Assembly: GCF_028368935.1 (NCBI RefSeq) | Contig: NZ_JAQNDK010000002.1 | Location: 930,001 to 994,000 of the forward strand | Reading direction: 5' to 3' | Source: Sorangium aterium | GTDB lineage: Bacteria > Myxococcota_A > Polyangia > Polyangiales > Polyangiaceae | Length of the DNA stretch: 64,000 nucleotides | Part shown: positions 8,494-18,577 of the stretch, piece by piece | Layout of the letters: each line of letters opens with the position of its first letter | Position numbering within the stretch: position 1 is the stretch's first letter | Notes under the pieces: generated by a model | Told to the model about the DNA's origin: nothing | The model's input: only the letters and a program-made list of their open reading frames with translations | The model's database searches: none | Position numbers and translations under genes: made by a program

Positions 8494-9975
8494 TCAGGCT
8501 TTGCGCGGCCGCGGCAGCCCGTACACGCGGATCCGCTCGACCAGCGTGCGCCGTGAGATCCCGAGCAGCGCCGCGGCGCGCGTCTGGTTCCCCATGCACT
8601 GCTCGAGCGCCTGGACGATGCGCTCGCGCTCGTGGGCCTCCATGGCGTCGCGCAGCCGCGTGGGGCCCGGGTCCACGCCGTCCGGCGCGCTCTTCGCGAC
8701 GTCGGGCACGCTCCTCGCATTCGTATTCGCCGCCGCCGCCGCCGCCGCACTCGCGTCCGAGGGCGCCTGCGGCGGGCGCACCGGAAGGGGCATGGCATGC
8801 GATGGACGGGTGGGATCGGCCAGAGGGGAGAGGAGCAGGTGCTCCGGCTCGATGGGCGCCCCGTTGGCGAGGATCACCGCGCGCTCGATCACGTTGCGCA
8901 GCTCCCGGATGTTGCCTGGCCAGCTGTGGCGCTGGAGTTCGGCCAGGGCCGCGGGCGAGATCGGAACGGCCAAGGCGCTCGTCTCGCCGGGGAAGAGCTC
9001 CTTCGCTGTGCGCTCCGCGAAGAGCTGCGCCAGCGCCGCGACCTCCCCGGGCCGCTCGCGCAGCGGCGGGATGACGAGGGTCACGCCGTTCAGCCGGAAA
9101 TACAGGTCCTGCCGGAACGCGCCGCGGCTCACCTCGGCCTCGAGGTCGCGGTGCGTGGCCGAGACGAAGCGGACGTCGATCTTGATCGGGGTCAGCCCGC
9201 CGACCCGCATCACCTTTCGCTCCTCGATGACCCGGAGGAGCTTGGCCTGGATCGAGGGCGGCAGCTCGCCGATCTCGTCGAGGAACACGGTGCCCCCTTC
9301 GGCCGTCTCGAGCAGCCCCGGCTTCGCCCGGACGGCGCCGGTGAAGGCGCCGCGCTCGTGGCCGAACAGCTCGCTCTCGAGCAGCGACTCGGACAGCGCG
9401 ACGCAGCTCAGGCGCAGGAGCGGGCGGCTCGCGCGCGGCGAGGCCCTGTGGATCGACTCGGCCAGCACCTCCTTGCCGGCGCCCGTCTCGCCGAGGAGGA
9501 GGATGTTGATCGGGCCCTTCGCGACGCGCTCGGCCAGCTCGTAGACGGCGCGCATCGCGTCGTCCTCGACGATGACGTCCTTGCCCGCGTCCCGCTCGCC
9601 GCCCTTCTGGCGGAGGACGACGCGCGCGGCGCCCAGGTAGATGACGTCGCCGGGCGAGAGCTCGACCGCAGCGCCCCGCGCGGACGCGCCCTTGCCGACG
9701 TCGATCAGGCGCTCGGTCGCCGCGCTGCAGTGCCGGGCGCGCACGCGGGTCCCGTTGCTGCTGCCGAGGTCCTCGATCCGGAGCGGCGGGCCGAGGTGCA
9801 GCACCGCGTGGCGGCGCGACACCGAGGAGTCGGGGACGCAGATGCCGGCGTCCTCGTCCCTGCCCAGGACGACGCTGCCCGAGCCCGGCAGCTGTCGGGT
9901 GCTCATCGAGCTCTGGGTGATGATCAGGAGCTCGAGCGAGCCATCCTCGCGGGAAAAAATCTCCGGCTCAGCCAC
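8494..9975 (-). CDS. FHA-domain sigma-54-dependent transcriptional activator
   Basis: A 493-residue enhancer-binding protein. An FHA domain (residues 33-95: LGRD, SRRHAVLH, SSNGTRV) replaces the usual receiver domain. The AAA+ sigma-54 interaction domain spans about 140-375, with Walker A GETGAGKE (162-169), the GAFTGA loop (209-214) that touches sigma-54, and Walker B FLDEIGE (231-237). A linker with an Ala run precedes a Fis-type helix-turn-helix (462-485). FHA-type activators are a myxobacterial speciality and are expected to respond to Ser/Thr phosphorylation. The divergent neighbour is a Ser/Thr kinase, a plausible but unproven partner. The start is a GTG at 9975. Confidence 0.95.
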   Translation of the reverse strand: MAEPEIFSREDGSLELLIITQSSMSTRQLPGSGSVVLGRDEDAGICVPDSSVSRRHAVLHLGPPLRIEDLGSSNGTRVRARHCSAATERLIDVGKGASARGAAVELSPGDVIYLGAARVVLRQKGGERDAGKDVIVEDDAMRAVYELAERVAKGPINILLLGETGAGKEVLAESIHRASPRASRPLLRLSCVALSESLLESELFGHERGAFTGAVRAKPGLLETAEGGTVFLDEIGELPPSIQAKLLRVIEERKVMRVGGLTPIKIDVRFVSATHRDLEAEVSRGAFRQDLYFRLNGVTLVIPPLRERPGEVAALAQLFAERTAKELFPGETSALAVPISPAALAELQRHSWPGNIRELRNVIERAVILANGAPIEPEHLLLSPLADPTRPSHAMPLPVRPPQAPSDASAAAAAAANTNARSVPDVAKSAPDGVDPGPTRLRDAMEAHERERIVQALEQCMGNQTRAAALLGISRRTLVERIRVYGLPRPRKA

Positions 9976-10275
9976 ATCGCACCCCAGAGTCGCGCCGGAC
10001 GACGAGCGGCGCCCCGCCGCTGCGCGTGTGCGATCCGCTCCGGGGACCGTTGCGGCAGCGTTCGCAGGACGGTCGCCAGGACCGAGGGCGCGCCCAGCAG
10101 CCGGCGGCGTAGCACGGACGCGCGCGCAGGGCGACTTCCGTCGCGCTCACCTCGCGCTCGCGGGGCTCCCCCGCCGTGGCGGTCGAGGTGGTCCAGCGCG
10201 CGCGGGGCGGCGATCGTCATCGCGGCGAGGCGGCGCGCTCCCGGCGCCGCGGCGCGGGCAGTAGAGTTTCCGCGG
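9976..10275. other. Divergent promoter region between activator and kinase
   Basis: A 300-base gap between the two divergent starts. TAGAGT at 10262 is a -10-like element 8 bases before the kinase ATG. No convincing sigma-54 site is seen on either strand; the best (minus strand near 10060-10075) keeps only the GG and GC dinucleotides. There is no small gene or repeat. Confidence 0.4.
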
Positions 10276-13200
10276 ATGATCGCGCGGGACCCGTTCGGCT
10301 GGGTGGGCAGCACCATCAGCGGCAAGCTGCTGGTGGACGCCGTGGCCGGCGAGGGGACGTTCGGCGTGGTCTACCGGGCGACCCACCTGGGATTCCAGGA
10401 GCAGGTGGCGGTCAAGTGCCTGAAAATCCCCGCAGATCTCCTGCCGGAAGAGCGACAGTCGCTGCTCGACACGTTCGAGCGCGAGGCCCGGCTGCTGCAC
10501 CGGCTCTCGCGCCGGACGACGGGCATCGTCCAGGCGCTCGACGTCTCTGCCGCGACCTCGCCGGAGGGCTGCTGGACGCCGTACATCGTCATGGAGTGGC
10601 TCGAGGGCGAGACGCTCGCGCAGCACATCGAGGCGCGGCGCGCGTCCGGGCGCGCGCCGTACTCCGTCGACGAGGCGATCGAGCTCCTGGCGCCGGCGGT
10701 GGGGGCGCTCGCGATGGCGCACGACGAGCGGGTCTCTCACCGCGACGTCAAGCCGGCGAACCTGTTCCTCGTCGAGACGCCCGGCGCGACGACCATCAAG
10801 GTCGTCGATTTCGGCATCGCCAAGGTGATCGACGCGTCGATGCCGCTGTCGAAGGCGCTCGCGGAGACGAGGCGAGCCGTGGCCGCGCCGCAGGGCGTGA
10901 GCGCCAGCGACACGACGCAGGTGCTCGTGACGTCGTCGAGGTTGCACGTGTTCACGCCGCTCTACGGCGCTCCGGAGCAGTTCGAGCCGAAGCTCGGCGC
11001 GACGGGGCCCTGGACGGACGTGTTCGCGCTCGGGCTCGTCCTGCTGCAGCTGGCCTCGGGGAAGCCGCCGATCGACGGGCGTGATTGGGCCGAGCTCTAC
11101 CTCGCCGCCGTGGACCCGCGCAGGCGGCCGTCGTTCGCGGGGCTGGGCGTCGAGGCGAGCCCCGCGCTCGAGGCGGTCGTCGCGCGGGCCGTCGCGGTCG
11201 ATCCCGCGGCGCGCTTCCGGGACGCGCGCGAGCTCGGAGAAGCGCTCGCGTCCGCGCGCGCCGGCTCCTCGCACAGGCCGCCGGCTGCCCCGCTCTCCAC
11301 GATCTCGCCGAGGGCCGACCAGGCGTCTCCGCGGGGTCCGAGCGCGGCGCTCCCGGCCGCCCCGTCGCCCGCCGACGCCACGAAGGTCACGGCGCCCGCG
11401 GGCGCGGCGCAGGTCGTGGCGCCCGCGGGTGAGTACCGTGTCTGCACCGTGCTCTCCGCGGAGATCGTCGCCGGCGACGAGGGGCAGGAGCCGCTCGATC
11501 CCGAGCAGGAGCTCGAGCTCCGCGAGGCGTGCCGCGAGCTCGTCCGCGAGCGCGTCGAGGCGCTCGGGGGCGTCGTGAAGGGCAGGAGCGACGGCGTCGT
11601 CACCGCGCTGTTCGGCGCGCCGCGCGCGAGCGACAACGACGCCGAGCGCGCCGTCCGCGCCGGGCTGGAGCTCGCGTCGCTCGACGCCGCGTCGCTCCCT
11701 GTCCAGCTGCCGCGGCGCTCCCGGCCGATGTTGCGCGTGGGCATCAGCACGGGGAGGCTGTTCGTGAGCGGCGCGACCGGGCGGGGCGCCCCGGTCGACG
11801 CCTCGGGCGAGGCCTTGAAGGCGGCCGCCCAGCTCCAGCAGGCCGCCGCGCCCGGCGCGGTGCTGATCGCTCAGCCGACGTTCCGGCAGGTGGCCGGGCT
11901 CTTCCAGGTCGAGCCGCAGGGCGACGGCGCGCCGGGCTTCCGTGTGCTGAAGCTCGCGAGCGGATCGGGCGCGGGATCCGATTTCCTCGGCCTCGACACC
12001 CGCTTCGTCGGGCGTGCGGGCGAGGTGCAGCGGCTCTCGGAGGCGCTGGAGACGGTCATCGCGGAGCGGCGCGCGATGTTCGTCTCGGTGATCGGCGCGG
12101 GAGGCATCGGCCGCAGCCGCCTCCTCGCCGAGGTCCGGACGAGGGCGCTGTCGCAGCCGGAGCCGTGCATCGTGCTCGGCGCGGCGTGCTCGTCGCTGTC
12201 GATGGATGCGAGCTACCACCTCGCCGCGTCGCTCCTTCGCGCGCATTTCCGCGTCCAGGACGGCGACGCGCACGACGTCGTGCTGCGCAAGCTCGCGAGC
12301 GGCGTCGCAGGCGCAGACGCCGGAGGCGAGGCAGGCGGCGCGCCGCACCCGATCGCCCTGGAGGACGCGCTGGCGGAGGTCGCGGCCGTGCTCTGCCCGC
12401 GCCCGGCGGCGCGAGCCGCGCCCGCGACGGCGATCGTCCCCGACGAGGGCGGCGCCGAGGTGGCGAAGCGGGTGGCCGCGGCCGTCGCGATGCCGCTGCG
12501 GGCGATGGCCGCGCGCGGAGCCGTCGTCGTGCTGCTCGACGACATCCACTGGGCGGACGACGCCAGCCTCGACCTCTTCGACGACCTCGCCGTGCGCCTG
12601 TCGGACGCGCCCCTGCTCATCGTCGGCGCGGCGCGGCCCGAGCTCTACGAGCGGCGGCCGCACTGGGGCGAAGGGAAAGCGAGCCACGCGCGCCTCGATC
12701 TCGGCCCGCTGCCGCGGCGGCACATCGAGGACATGGCGCGCGAGCGCCTCCGCCTCGTCGCGGGCTGCTCCGCCGAGGCGCTCCGCGCCCTGGCGGAGCG
12801 CGCCGAGGGCAACCCGCTCACGCTGACCGAGACGCTGTACCTGCTCATCGACGCGGGCGCGCTCGAGCGGCGCCTCGGCGAGCCCTGGGTCCTGCACGAG
12901 GAGCAGCTCGCCCGGCTCTCGTTGCCGGCGACGATCCAGGGCATCGTCCAGGCGCGGCTCGATCGGCTCGACGGCGAGGCGCGGGCGGTCCTGGCGCAGG
13001 CGGCCGTGGTCGGCAGGACGTTCTGGAAGGGCGCGATCGACCACCTCCGCGGCGCCGCGCCGCTCCACGGCGGCGGATCGAGCACCGCGGACGTGCTGCG
13101 GCGGCTCCGGGATCAGCAGCTCATCCAGGCGCGCGACGCGTCGACCTTCCCCGAGGACTGCGAGTACGTCTTCGCCGAGGCGGCGACCCAGGAGATCGCC

Positions 13201-14631
13201 TACGAGACGCTCAGCCTCAAGGTGCGCCGGGCCATGCACCGCGCGGTCGCCGCCTGGGTCGACGGCGTCTCGGCGGGGCGCTCGCCTGCGCGCGCGCCGC
13301 GGGGGCTCGGGGAGGCGCTCGCGGCGCTCCACCATGATCGCGGCGACGACGCGGCGAGCGCGGCGCGCGCCTACACGCGCGCGGCGGCGAGCGCGTCGTC
13401 GCTCGGGCAGAACGCCGAGGCGCTGCGGCACTTCGAGCGGGCCCGGGAGATCCACGCGAGCGCGGCGGACGGCGCCCCGGGGAAGGGCTCCGCGGCGCGC
13501 GCCCCGTCGGCCGCCGCGCCGGGGGGAGACGAGCGCCGGCTGTTCGCCTGGCACGAGCGCGCGGCGCTGTTGCTCGACGTCGGCGACGCCCTCCGCAGGG
13601 CGGGCCGCCTCGACGAGGCAGAGCGCGCGTACATCGAGGCGCGGACGCGGATCCTCCGCGTAGAGCGGCGCGCCTCCGCGCCGCCCGCGGAAGGCCCGGA
13701 GGCCGCGCTGTTCTGGGATGCGCGCGTGGATTTCCGCCTCGCCCTCGCGCTCAAGGTGCGCGGCGCGACGGACGACGCGCGCGCGTTGGTCGAGCGCGCG
13801 ATCGCGCTCGCGGAGCGCGGCGGCGCCGCCCCGGAGACGCTCCCCATGTACGGGCTGCTCGCGGCGCTCCACCGGCGCGCGGGCGATCTCGACGCCTGTC
13901 GCGCGGTCGCGCTCCGGAGCCTGCGCATCTGCCGGACGCTGCCTCGAGGCGACGACCGCCGTCGCGCGGCGGCGTCGCAGCTGCTCCTCGCGCTCGGGAC
14001 CGTGTTCTACTCGCGGGGTCGGCTGGTGCAGGCCGAGCGCTGCTACCGCCAGGCTGCGCGGGCCGTCGACGAGCGCGCGTACCCCGAGGCGCTGAGCTTC
14101 GCGCTGAACGGCGTCGCGGCCGTGCTGTTCGCGAAGGGCGATCTCGGCGGCGCGCGGGAGGTGTTCGCCCGAGCGCTCGCGCTGAAGGAGCGGCTCGGCG
14201 ATCTCCAGGCGATCGCGTCGGGGCACAACAACCTCGCGGAGGTCGAGCTCCGCCTCGCGCGCCCGCACGCCGCGCTGGAGCACGCGCGGCGCGCCGTGAG
14301 GCTGGGCGAGCAGGCCGGCGCCGGCGCCGATCTCCCGGACGCGCACCGCAACCTCGCCGCCGCGCTCCTCGCGGCCGGCCACGTCGGCGAGGCGCTCGAG
14401 TCCGGGTGCGCGGCGCTGCGCCTCGCCGAGGTGGGCGGCGGGCGCGTGTACCTCGCGGACGTGGCGCTCGGCCTCGCGCGGATCTGCCGCGCGGCCCTCC
14501 GCGATGCCTCGACCCGCCCCCGCGCCGAGGCAGCCGTGGTGCAGCTCTCCGCCTCGCTGGGGGCGCATTTCCGGGACGGTGAGCTCGCGGCGCGGGCGGG
14601 CGAGTGCCGCACGCTGCTCTCGGATCCCTGA
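10276..14631 (+). CDS. Ser/Thr protein kinase fused to cyclase-like, AAA/STAND-type ATPase and TPR domains
   Basis: A 1451-residue multidomain signalling protein. The kinase domain covers about residues 15-325: glycine loop GEGTFG, VAVK lysine K47, HRDVKPAN at 155-162 and DFG at 178, so it should be active. After a Pro/Ala linker (about 330-390) comes a class III nucleotide-cyclase-like region (about 390-560); its metal-binding aspartates are not evident, so it may be a degenerate regulator. An ATPase module follows, with Walker-A-like GAGGIGRSR at about 607 (Arg where Lys is usual) and Walker B VVLLDDIHWADD at about 750. The last 450 residues are TPR-like helices. Kinase-cyclase-ATPase-TPR fusions are known in large myxobacterial genomes. 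The ATG at 10276 has no Shine-Dalgarno sequence. Confidence 0.9.
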   Translation: MIARDPFGWVGSTISGKLLVDAVAGEGTFGVVYRATHLGFQEQVAVKCLKIPADLLPEERQSLLDTFEREARLLHRLSRRTTGIVQALDVSAATSPEGCWTPYIVMEWLEGETLAQHIEARRASGRAPYSVDEAIELLAPAVGALAMAHDERVSHRDVKPANLFLVETPGATTIKVVDFGIAKVIDASMPLSKALAETRRAVAAPQGVSASDTTQVLVTSSRLHVFTPLYGAPEQFEPKLGATGPWTDVFALGLVLLQLASGKPPIDGRDWAELYLAAVDPRRRPSFAGLGVEASPALEAVVARAVAVDPAARFRDARELGEALASARAGSSHRPPAAPLSTISPRADQASPRGPSAALPAAPSPADATKVTAPAGAAQVVAPAGEYRVCTVLSAEIVAGDEGQEPLDPEQELELREACRELVRERVEALGGVVKGRSDGVVTALFGAPRASDNDAERAVRAGLELASLDAASLPVQLPRRSRPMLRVGISTGRLFVSGATGRGAPVDASGEALKAAAQLQQAAAPGAVLIAQPTFRQVAGLFQVEPQGDGAPGFRVLKLASGSGAGSDFLGLDTRFVGRAGEVQRLSEALETVIAERRAMFVSVIGAGGIGRSRLLAEVRTRALSQPEPCIVLGAACSSLSMDASYHLAASLLRAHFRVQDGDAHDVVLRKLASGVAGADAGGEAGGAPHPIALEDALAEVAAVLCPRPAARAAPATAIVPDEGGAEVAKRVAAAVAMPLRAMAARGAVVVLLDDIHWADDASLDLFDDLAVRLSDAPLLIVGAARPELYERRPHWGEGKASHARLDLGPLPRRHIEDMARERLRLVAGCSAEALRALAERAEGNPLTLTETLYLLIDAGALERRLGEPWVLHEEQLARLSLPATIQGIVQARLDRLDGEARAVLAQAAVVGRTFWKGAIDHLRGAAPLHGGGSSTADVLRRLRDQQLIQARDASTFPEDCEYVFAEAATQEIAYETLSLKVRRAMHRAVAAWVDGVSAGRSPARAPRGLGEALAALHHDRGDDAASAARAYTRAAASASSLGQNAEALRHFERAREIHASAADGAPGKGSAARAPSAAAPGGDERRLFAWHERAALLLDVGDALRRAGRLDEAERAYIEARTRILRVERRASAPPAEGPEAALFWDARVDFRLALALKVRGATDDARALVERAIALAERGGAAPETLPMYGLLAALHRRAGDLDACRAVALRSLRICRTLPRGDDRRRAAASQLLLALGTVFYSRGRLVQAERCYRQAARAVDERAYPEALSFALNGVAAVLFAKGDLGGAREVFARALALKERLGDLQAIASGHNNLAEVELRLARPHAALEHARRAVRLGEQAGAGADLPDAHRNLAAALLAAGHVGEALESGCAALRLAEVGGGRVYLADVALGLARICRAALRDASTRPRAEAAVVQLSASLGAHFRDGELAARAGECRTLLSDP

Positions 14632-14686
14632 GGGGCTGACCCTTTCTCGTCAGGTAGCGCGACGTGTCGCGCGGGAGACGTTCGTC

Positions 14687-16156
14687 ATGACCAAGGCTTG
14701 GAATCAGGCAGCTCTCGTTCTGATCGCCGCGGCCGCGCTCGGCTCGGCGGCGCTCGGGTGCGCGTCGGATCCCGCGTCGCCGGGCGGATGCCCTGGCGCG
14801 CGCGCGGCGTCTGGCGCGTGCATCGGCGTCCCCGCGGGAGCGCTCTGCGACAGCGACTTCTGCGCCGCTTCGGTCGATTGCGCCGAGGTCGTCGAGGTCT
14901 CGAGCGCCGCCGCGCTCTCGCAGGCCACCGAGGCCGCGCGACCTGGGGCGTGCATCGCGCTCGGCCCTGGCGCCTACGGCCCGATCGATCTGCCCCCCGG
15001 CGTGAGCCTCCTCGGCCGGGGCGCTGGCTCCGTGAGCGTCGCGGCGGTCTCGCTCGCGGCCGGCGAGGGCGCCGTCCTCCGGGGGTTGACGGTGGGCGAG
15101 GGCGGCGTGCGGATCGCGGCCGGCGCGCGGGCGCGGATCGAGGCGGTGCGCGTCGTCGGCAGCGCGTCCGACGGCGTGACGCTCGGCCTCGGCGCGTCGC
15201 TCGACCTCGTCGCGTCGGCGATCGAGGGCTCCGCGCGGTACGGCCTGAGCGCGTTCGACGCTGGCCGCGTCGCCGTCGTGCGGTCCGTCGTCTCGGGCTC
15301 GCAGGGGCCAGGGCTGTGGGCGCAGTGCACCGGCGGCTGTGACTGCGAGGCGCCGGTGGAGCTCCACGTCGAGGACGCTCTCGTCCGCGACAGCAAGGTG
15401 ATCGGCGTGTCCCTCGTCGGAGCGCGCGCGACGATGTCTCGCGTCGAGGTCAGCGGCAATGGCCTGAGCGGGTTCGATCCGAGCGGCGGCATCTCCGCGT
15501 CCGGCTGCTCGACCCTCGACGCGGCGGCCCTCACGATCGCCGACAACACCGGGTTCGGTCTCCTGATCGATCGAGCGAACGCAGCCCTGGGCGAGAGCGG
15601 CGAGGGCTTCGAGGTGAGCGGCAACCAGCCTGGCATCTGGATCCAGAACACGACGCCGGAGCAGACGGTCCAGCTCACGGGAGGCCTCCTCGAGAAGAAC
15701 CGGGCCATCGGCCTGGGGATGAGCGGCGACGCGCACGGCATCATCATCGACGGCATGCGCATCGCCGGGACCTTCGCCGACTCGGCGGTGGTGAGCGCGG
15801 ACGGCGGGCTCGCCCAGGAGGTCGTGGGCGACGGCGTGAGCTGGCAGGAGCGCGCGCAGGCCGCGATCTTCGGGCTCGTCCTGAGCGGCAACGGGCTCGA
15901 GTCCCTCAACCCCTCCATCAGCCCGTCCCGCCGCGCGAGCGTGCTCATCGACGGCGGCGTCGGCCCGGACAGCCGCCTCTCCGCCGTGACGCTGGAGGGC
16001 GGCGACGAAGCGGCGGGCATCGTGCAGCAGCGTCTGCCCGCTGGCGGCGTCAGCCCGCTGCGCGGCGCGGATGTCCCGCGCATCGTGACGAGCCCTGACG
16101 CGCTGTTCTCCGTGCCCGTCGCGCCCATCGCGCCCGCGGCGCTCGACGCCCCTTGA
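14687..16156 (+). CDS. Lipoprotein with predicted parallel beta-helix repeats
   Basis: A 489-residue secreted lipoprotein. The signal peptide ends ALGSAALGC with C25 as the lipidated Cys. The mature part begins with a Cys-rich stretch, then repeated short beta segments typical of right-handed parallel beta-helix proteins (pectin lyase-like fold), for example GVSLLGRGAG, AVLRGLTVGEGGVRI and GLWAQCTGGCDC. These proteins usually bind or cleave polysaccharide, but no catalytic residues can be assigned. The ATG at 14687 follows a GGGAGA element and the hydrophobic signal begins there. It starts 55 bases after the kinase gene and could be cotranscribed. Confidence 0.8.
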   Translation: MTKAWNQAALVLIAAAALGSAALGCASDPASPGGCPGARAASGACIGVPAGALCDSDFCAASVDCAEVVEVSSAAALSQATEAARPGACIALGPGAYGPIDLPPGVSLLGRGAGSVSVAAVSLAAGEGAVLRGLTVGEGGVRIAAGARARIEAVRVVGSASDGVTLGLGASLDLVASAIEGSARYGLSAFDAGRVAVVRSVVSGSQGPGLWAQCTGGCDCEAPVELHVEDALVRDSKVIGVSLVGARATMSRVEVSGNGLSGFDPSGGISASGCSTLDAAALTIADNTGFGLLIDRANAALGESGEGFEVSGNQPGIWIQNTTPEQTVQLTGGLLEKNRAIGLGMSGDAHGIIIDGMRIAGTFADSAVVSADGGLAQEVVGDGVSWQERAQAAIFGLVLSGNGLESLNPSISPSRRASVLIDGGVGPDSRLSAVTLEGGDEAAGIVQQRLPAGGVSPLRGADVPRIVTSPDALFSVPVAPIAPAALDAP

Positions 16157-16669
<513 letters not shown>

Positions 16670-17458
16670 GTGGATCCGTTCGATTCCGAGGACGAGGGAC
16701 GGGGCAGCCGGCTGACTCCGGTGCTTCTCTTCATCGGCTCCGCAGCGCTGGCAGCGGCCGCGCTCCGGTTCGCCTGGCAGCAGCCGGTGATCATGGGGGC
16801 GGTGCTCAGCGTCGTTCTCGCGTTCGGCGCGGCCCGCTGGCTCGCTCGCCGCAAGCTGCGCCGGCTGCTGCGCTCGGGCGATGTGGGCTCGGTGCTGCGG
16901 CGCTGGTCGTCGTCGCTTCACCGCGTCCCGCACCCCGCCACGATGGCTCCGCTCATGACGGCGACCGCGTTCGCGGCCTATGGTTGGGTCGAGAAGGCGC
17001 GCGCGGCGATGGCCGCCGCCGAGCGGGGGCCCGCGTGGGAAGCGGCCCTCGAGCACCGCCTCTTCCTCGACACGCTCCTCTGCACCTTCGAGGGCGATCG
17101 CGATACGGCGCTCGCGCAGGCGGGTCGCCTGGCGCGCCTCCCTCTCCCGGACATCAGCTCGCCTTTCCGCAGCCGGGTGGTCACTTTGCGGTCGGCGGCC
17201 GGCGCGCTCGCCCGCGCCTTCGCCCACACGAGCGTGCCGGGCGACCGCGCGCTGCTGGAGCGCGCGAGCGAGGCCAGCCCGCTCGTCTTCTGGGCCATGC
17301 GCTACGCCGCGGCCGTCGTCGCCATCGACGAGGGCGAGCTCACCCGCGTCGAGGAGCTCCTCGCCGACGCGCCCTCCTGGCCCCAGGAGTCGACGTTCCG
17401 CGCCTTCCACGACGAGATCGCCGATCGCGCCGGCCTTCCCCGCCCGGCGAGCGCGTAG
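16670..17458 (+). CDS. Hypothetical membrane protein
   Basis: A 262-residue protein if it starts at the GTG at 16670, just after an AGAGG element (short 4-base spacing). The upstream open frame overlaps the SRP RNA locus and is rejected. Two membrane segments lie near the N-terminus (LTPVLLFIGSAALAAAALRF and VIMGAVLSVVLAFGAARWLA), then a basic stretch and a long helical cytoplasmic part resembling TPR/SEL-type helical hairpins (TATAFAAYGWVEKARAAM). No known domain is recognised. It is convergent with the hotdog-fold gene. Confidence 0.7.
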   Translation: MDPFDSEDEGRGSRLTPVLLFIGSAALAAAALRFAWQQPVIMGAVLSVVLAFGAARWLARRKLRRLLRSGDVGSVLRRWSSSLHRVPHPATMAPLMTATAFAAYGWVEKARAAMAAAERGPAWEAALEHRLFLDTLLCTFEGDRDTALAQAGRLARLPLPDISSPFRSRVVTLRSAAGALARAFAHTSVPGDRALLERASEASPLVFWAMRYAAAVVAIDEGELTRVEELLADAPSWPQESTFRAFHDEIADRAGLPRPASA

Positions 17459-17475
17459 CGGGCTGGTCATCGCGC

Positions 17476-17494
17476 GCGCCGCTTCGCGCGGCGC
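17476..17494. terminator. Possible bidirectional terminator hairpin
   Basis: GCGCCGC, loop ttcgc, GCGGCGC: a 7-bp perfect stem in the 91-base gap between two convergent genes. There is no T run, and GC-rich stems are common by chance in this DNA. Confidence 0.3.
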
Positions 17495-17549
17495 CGACGG
17501 GGAACGCCGGTCCTTCCAGAGGGCGCGCCGGCTTCGCGTTCGCGCTGGC

Positions 17550-18473
17550 TTAGCCCTGGAACAGCGTGCGGATGTAGCAGTACGCGCGCGCGCCGGGGGC
17601 TGCGCTGGCGGGGTCTTCCGGCGAGTCCGGCACGAACGCGCCGAGCGCGCCGAGCGCGCCGCCGAGGGTGAACGTGCGCAGCAGGATCCTCGCCTGCGTG
17701 CCGGCGAAGCACGGCTTGCGGTAGGCGATCTCCACCCTCCGGGCGAGCACCGCCGTGCTGTGGCCTTGCGCCGAGAGACGCCGCAGCGCGGCCTCCGCGA
17801 AGAGCCGCGGGTACACGAGCGAGTTCACGTGCTGGTTCCCGTCCGTGTGATCCAGGCCGAACGCCACCGGGATCGGATCCAGGGTCGGCTCCGCGTCGAG
17901 CGGCTCCGCGCCCTCGGGCAGGCCCATCAACGCCTCCGGCGAGCGAAAGTCGTAGCGCTCGGGCGGCACCGCCGGCAGATCCGGGGACTCGAAGCGCAGC
18001 ACCTTGCGCGCTTCGGGCGCCGCGAAGGGCCGCGTGAAGACGTGCTCCGCGAACACGCGACCGACCTGGATCGGCTCGCCCGCGCCGGGCGGCGGCGGGC
18101 CGTAGGTCCGGCTGCGGCGCCCACTGGCCGAGAGCCACATGGCGAGGATCAGCCGGTTCACCTGGGAGGTGGCGTCCTCCGTGTGCGCCAGCTGGTAGCG
18201 GCCCTGCAGCTGCAGCGGCTCCCGCGTCGCGATCGGCCCCTCTCCGCCCTCGATGATGAGGCGGGTGAGGATCGGGACGATCCCTTGCGTGACCATGAGC
18301 GCCTCGACGGGGCTCGCCTGCAGCAGCTTCACCCAGACCGCGGGCCCGAGGCCGTGCGGCAGCGCGTCCAGCATCACCCGTCCGGTCTGGCTGACATCCT
18401 CGAAGCGGAGGTGCATGACGGCGGTCGCCTGTTGCCGTTCGGGGACGCAAGGCTCGTCAGGGAAGTAATGCAT
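17550..18473 (-). CDS. Hotdog-fold (thioesterase-like) protein
   Basis: A 307-residue protein. The C-terminal half contains DHTDGNQHVNSLVYPRLFAE at about residues 208-227, which matches the central helix motif of hotdog-fold acyl-thioesterases of the acyl-ACP/4HBT type (Asp and His before Asn). The N-terminal half may be a second, diverged hotdog domain. Such enzymes act on acyl-ACP or acyl-CoA thioesters; the substrate is unknown. The start at 18473 follows GGAG at about 10 bases; an internal ATG (MHLRFEDVSQ) would shorten it by 19 residues. It is divergent from def. Confidence 0.7.
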   Translation of the reverse strand: MHYFPDEPCVPERQQATAVMHLRFEDVSQTGRVMLDALPHGLGPAVWVKLLQASPVEALMVTQGIVPILTRLIIEGGEGPIATREPLQLQGRYQLAHTEDATSQVNRLILAMWLSASGRRSRTYGPPPPGAGEPIQVGRVFAEHVFTRPFAAPEARKVLRFESPDLPAVPPERYDFRSPEALMGLPEGAEPLDAEPTLDPIPVAFGLDHTDGNQHVNSLVYPRLFAEAALRRLSAQGHSTAVLARRVEIAYRKPCFAGTQARILLRTFTLGGALGALGAFVPDSPEDPASAAPGARAYCYIRTLFQG

Positions 18474-18577
18474 GCCCCGTCTCCATAGCTGACGCCGCCG
18501 CGCGCCGCATGGGCCAGCGCCTGGGCGCCGTCATGGCCGGCCAGGCCGACGGCGCGCGTCCATGGTACGATCGCCGC

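Noticed and set aside
10055-10080. Sigma-54 site for the FHA activator gene
   Set aside because: Only GG and GC dinucleotides and few flanking bases match; the -24 CAC is lost.
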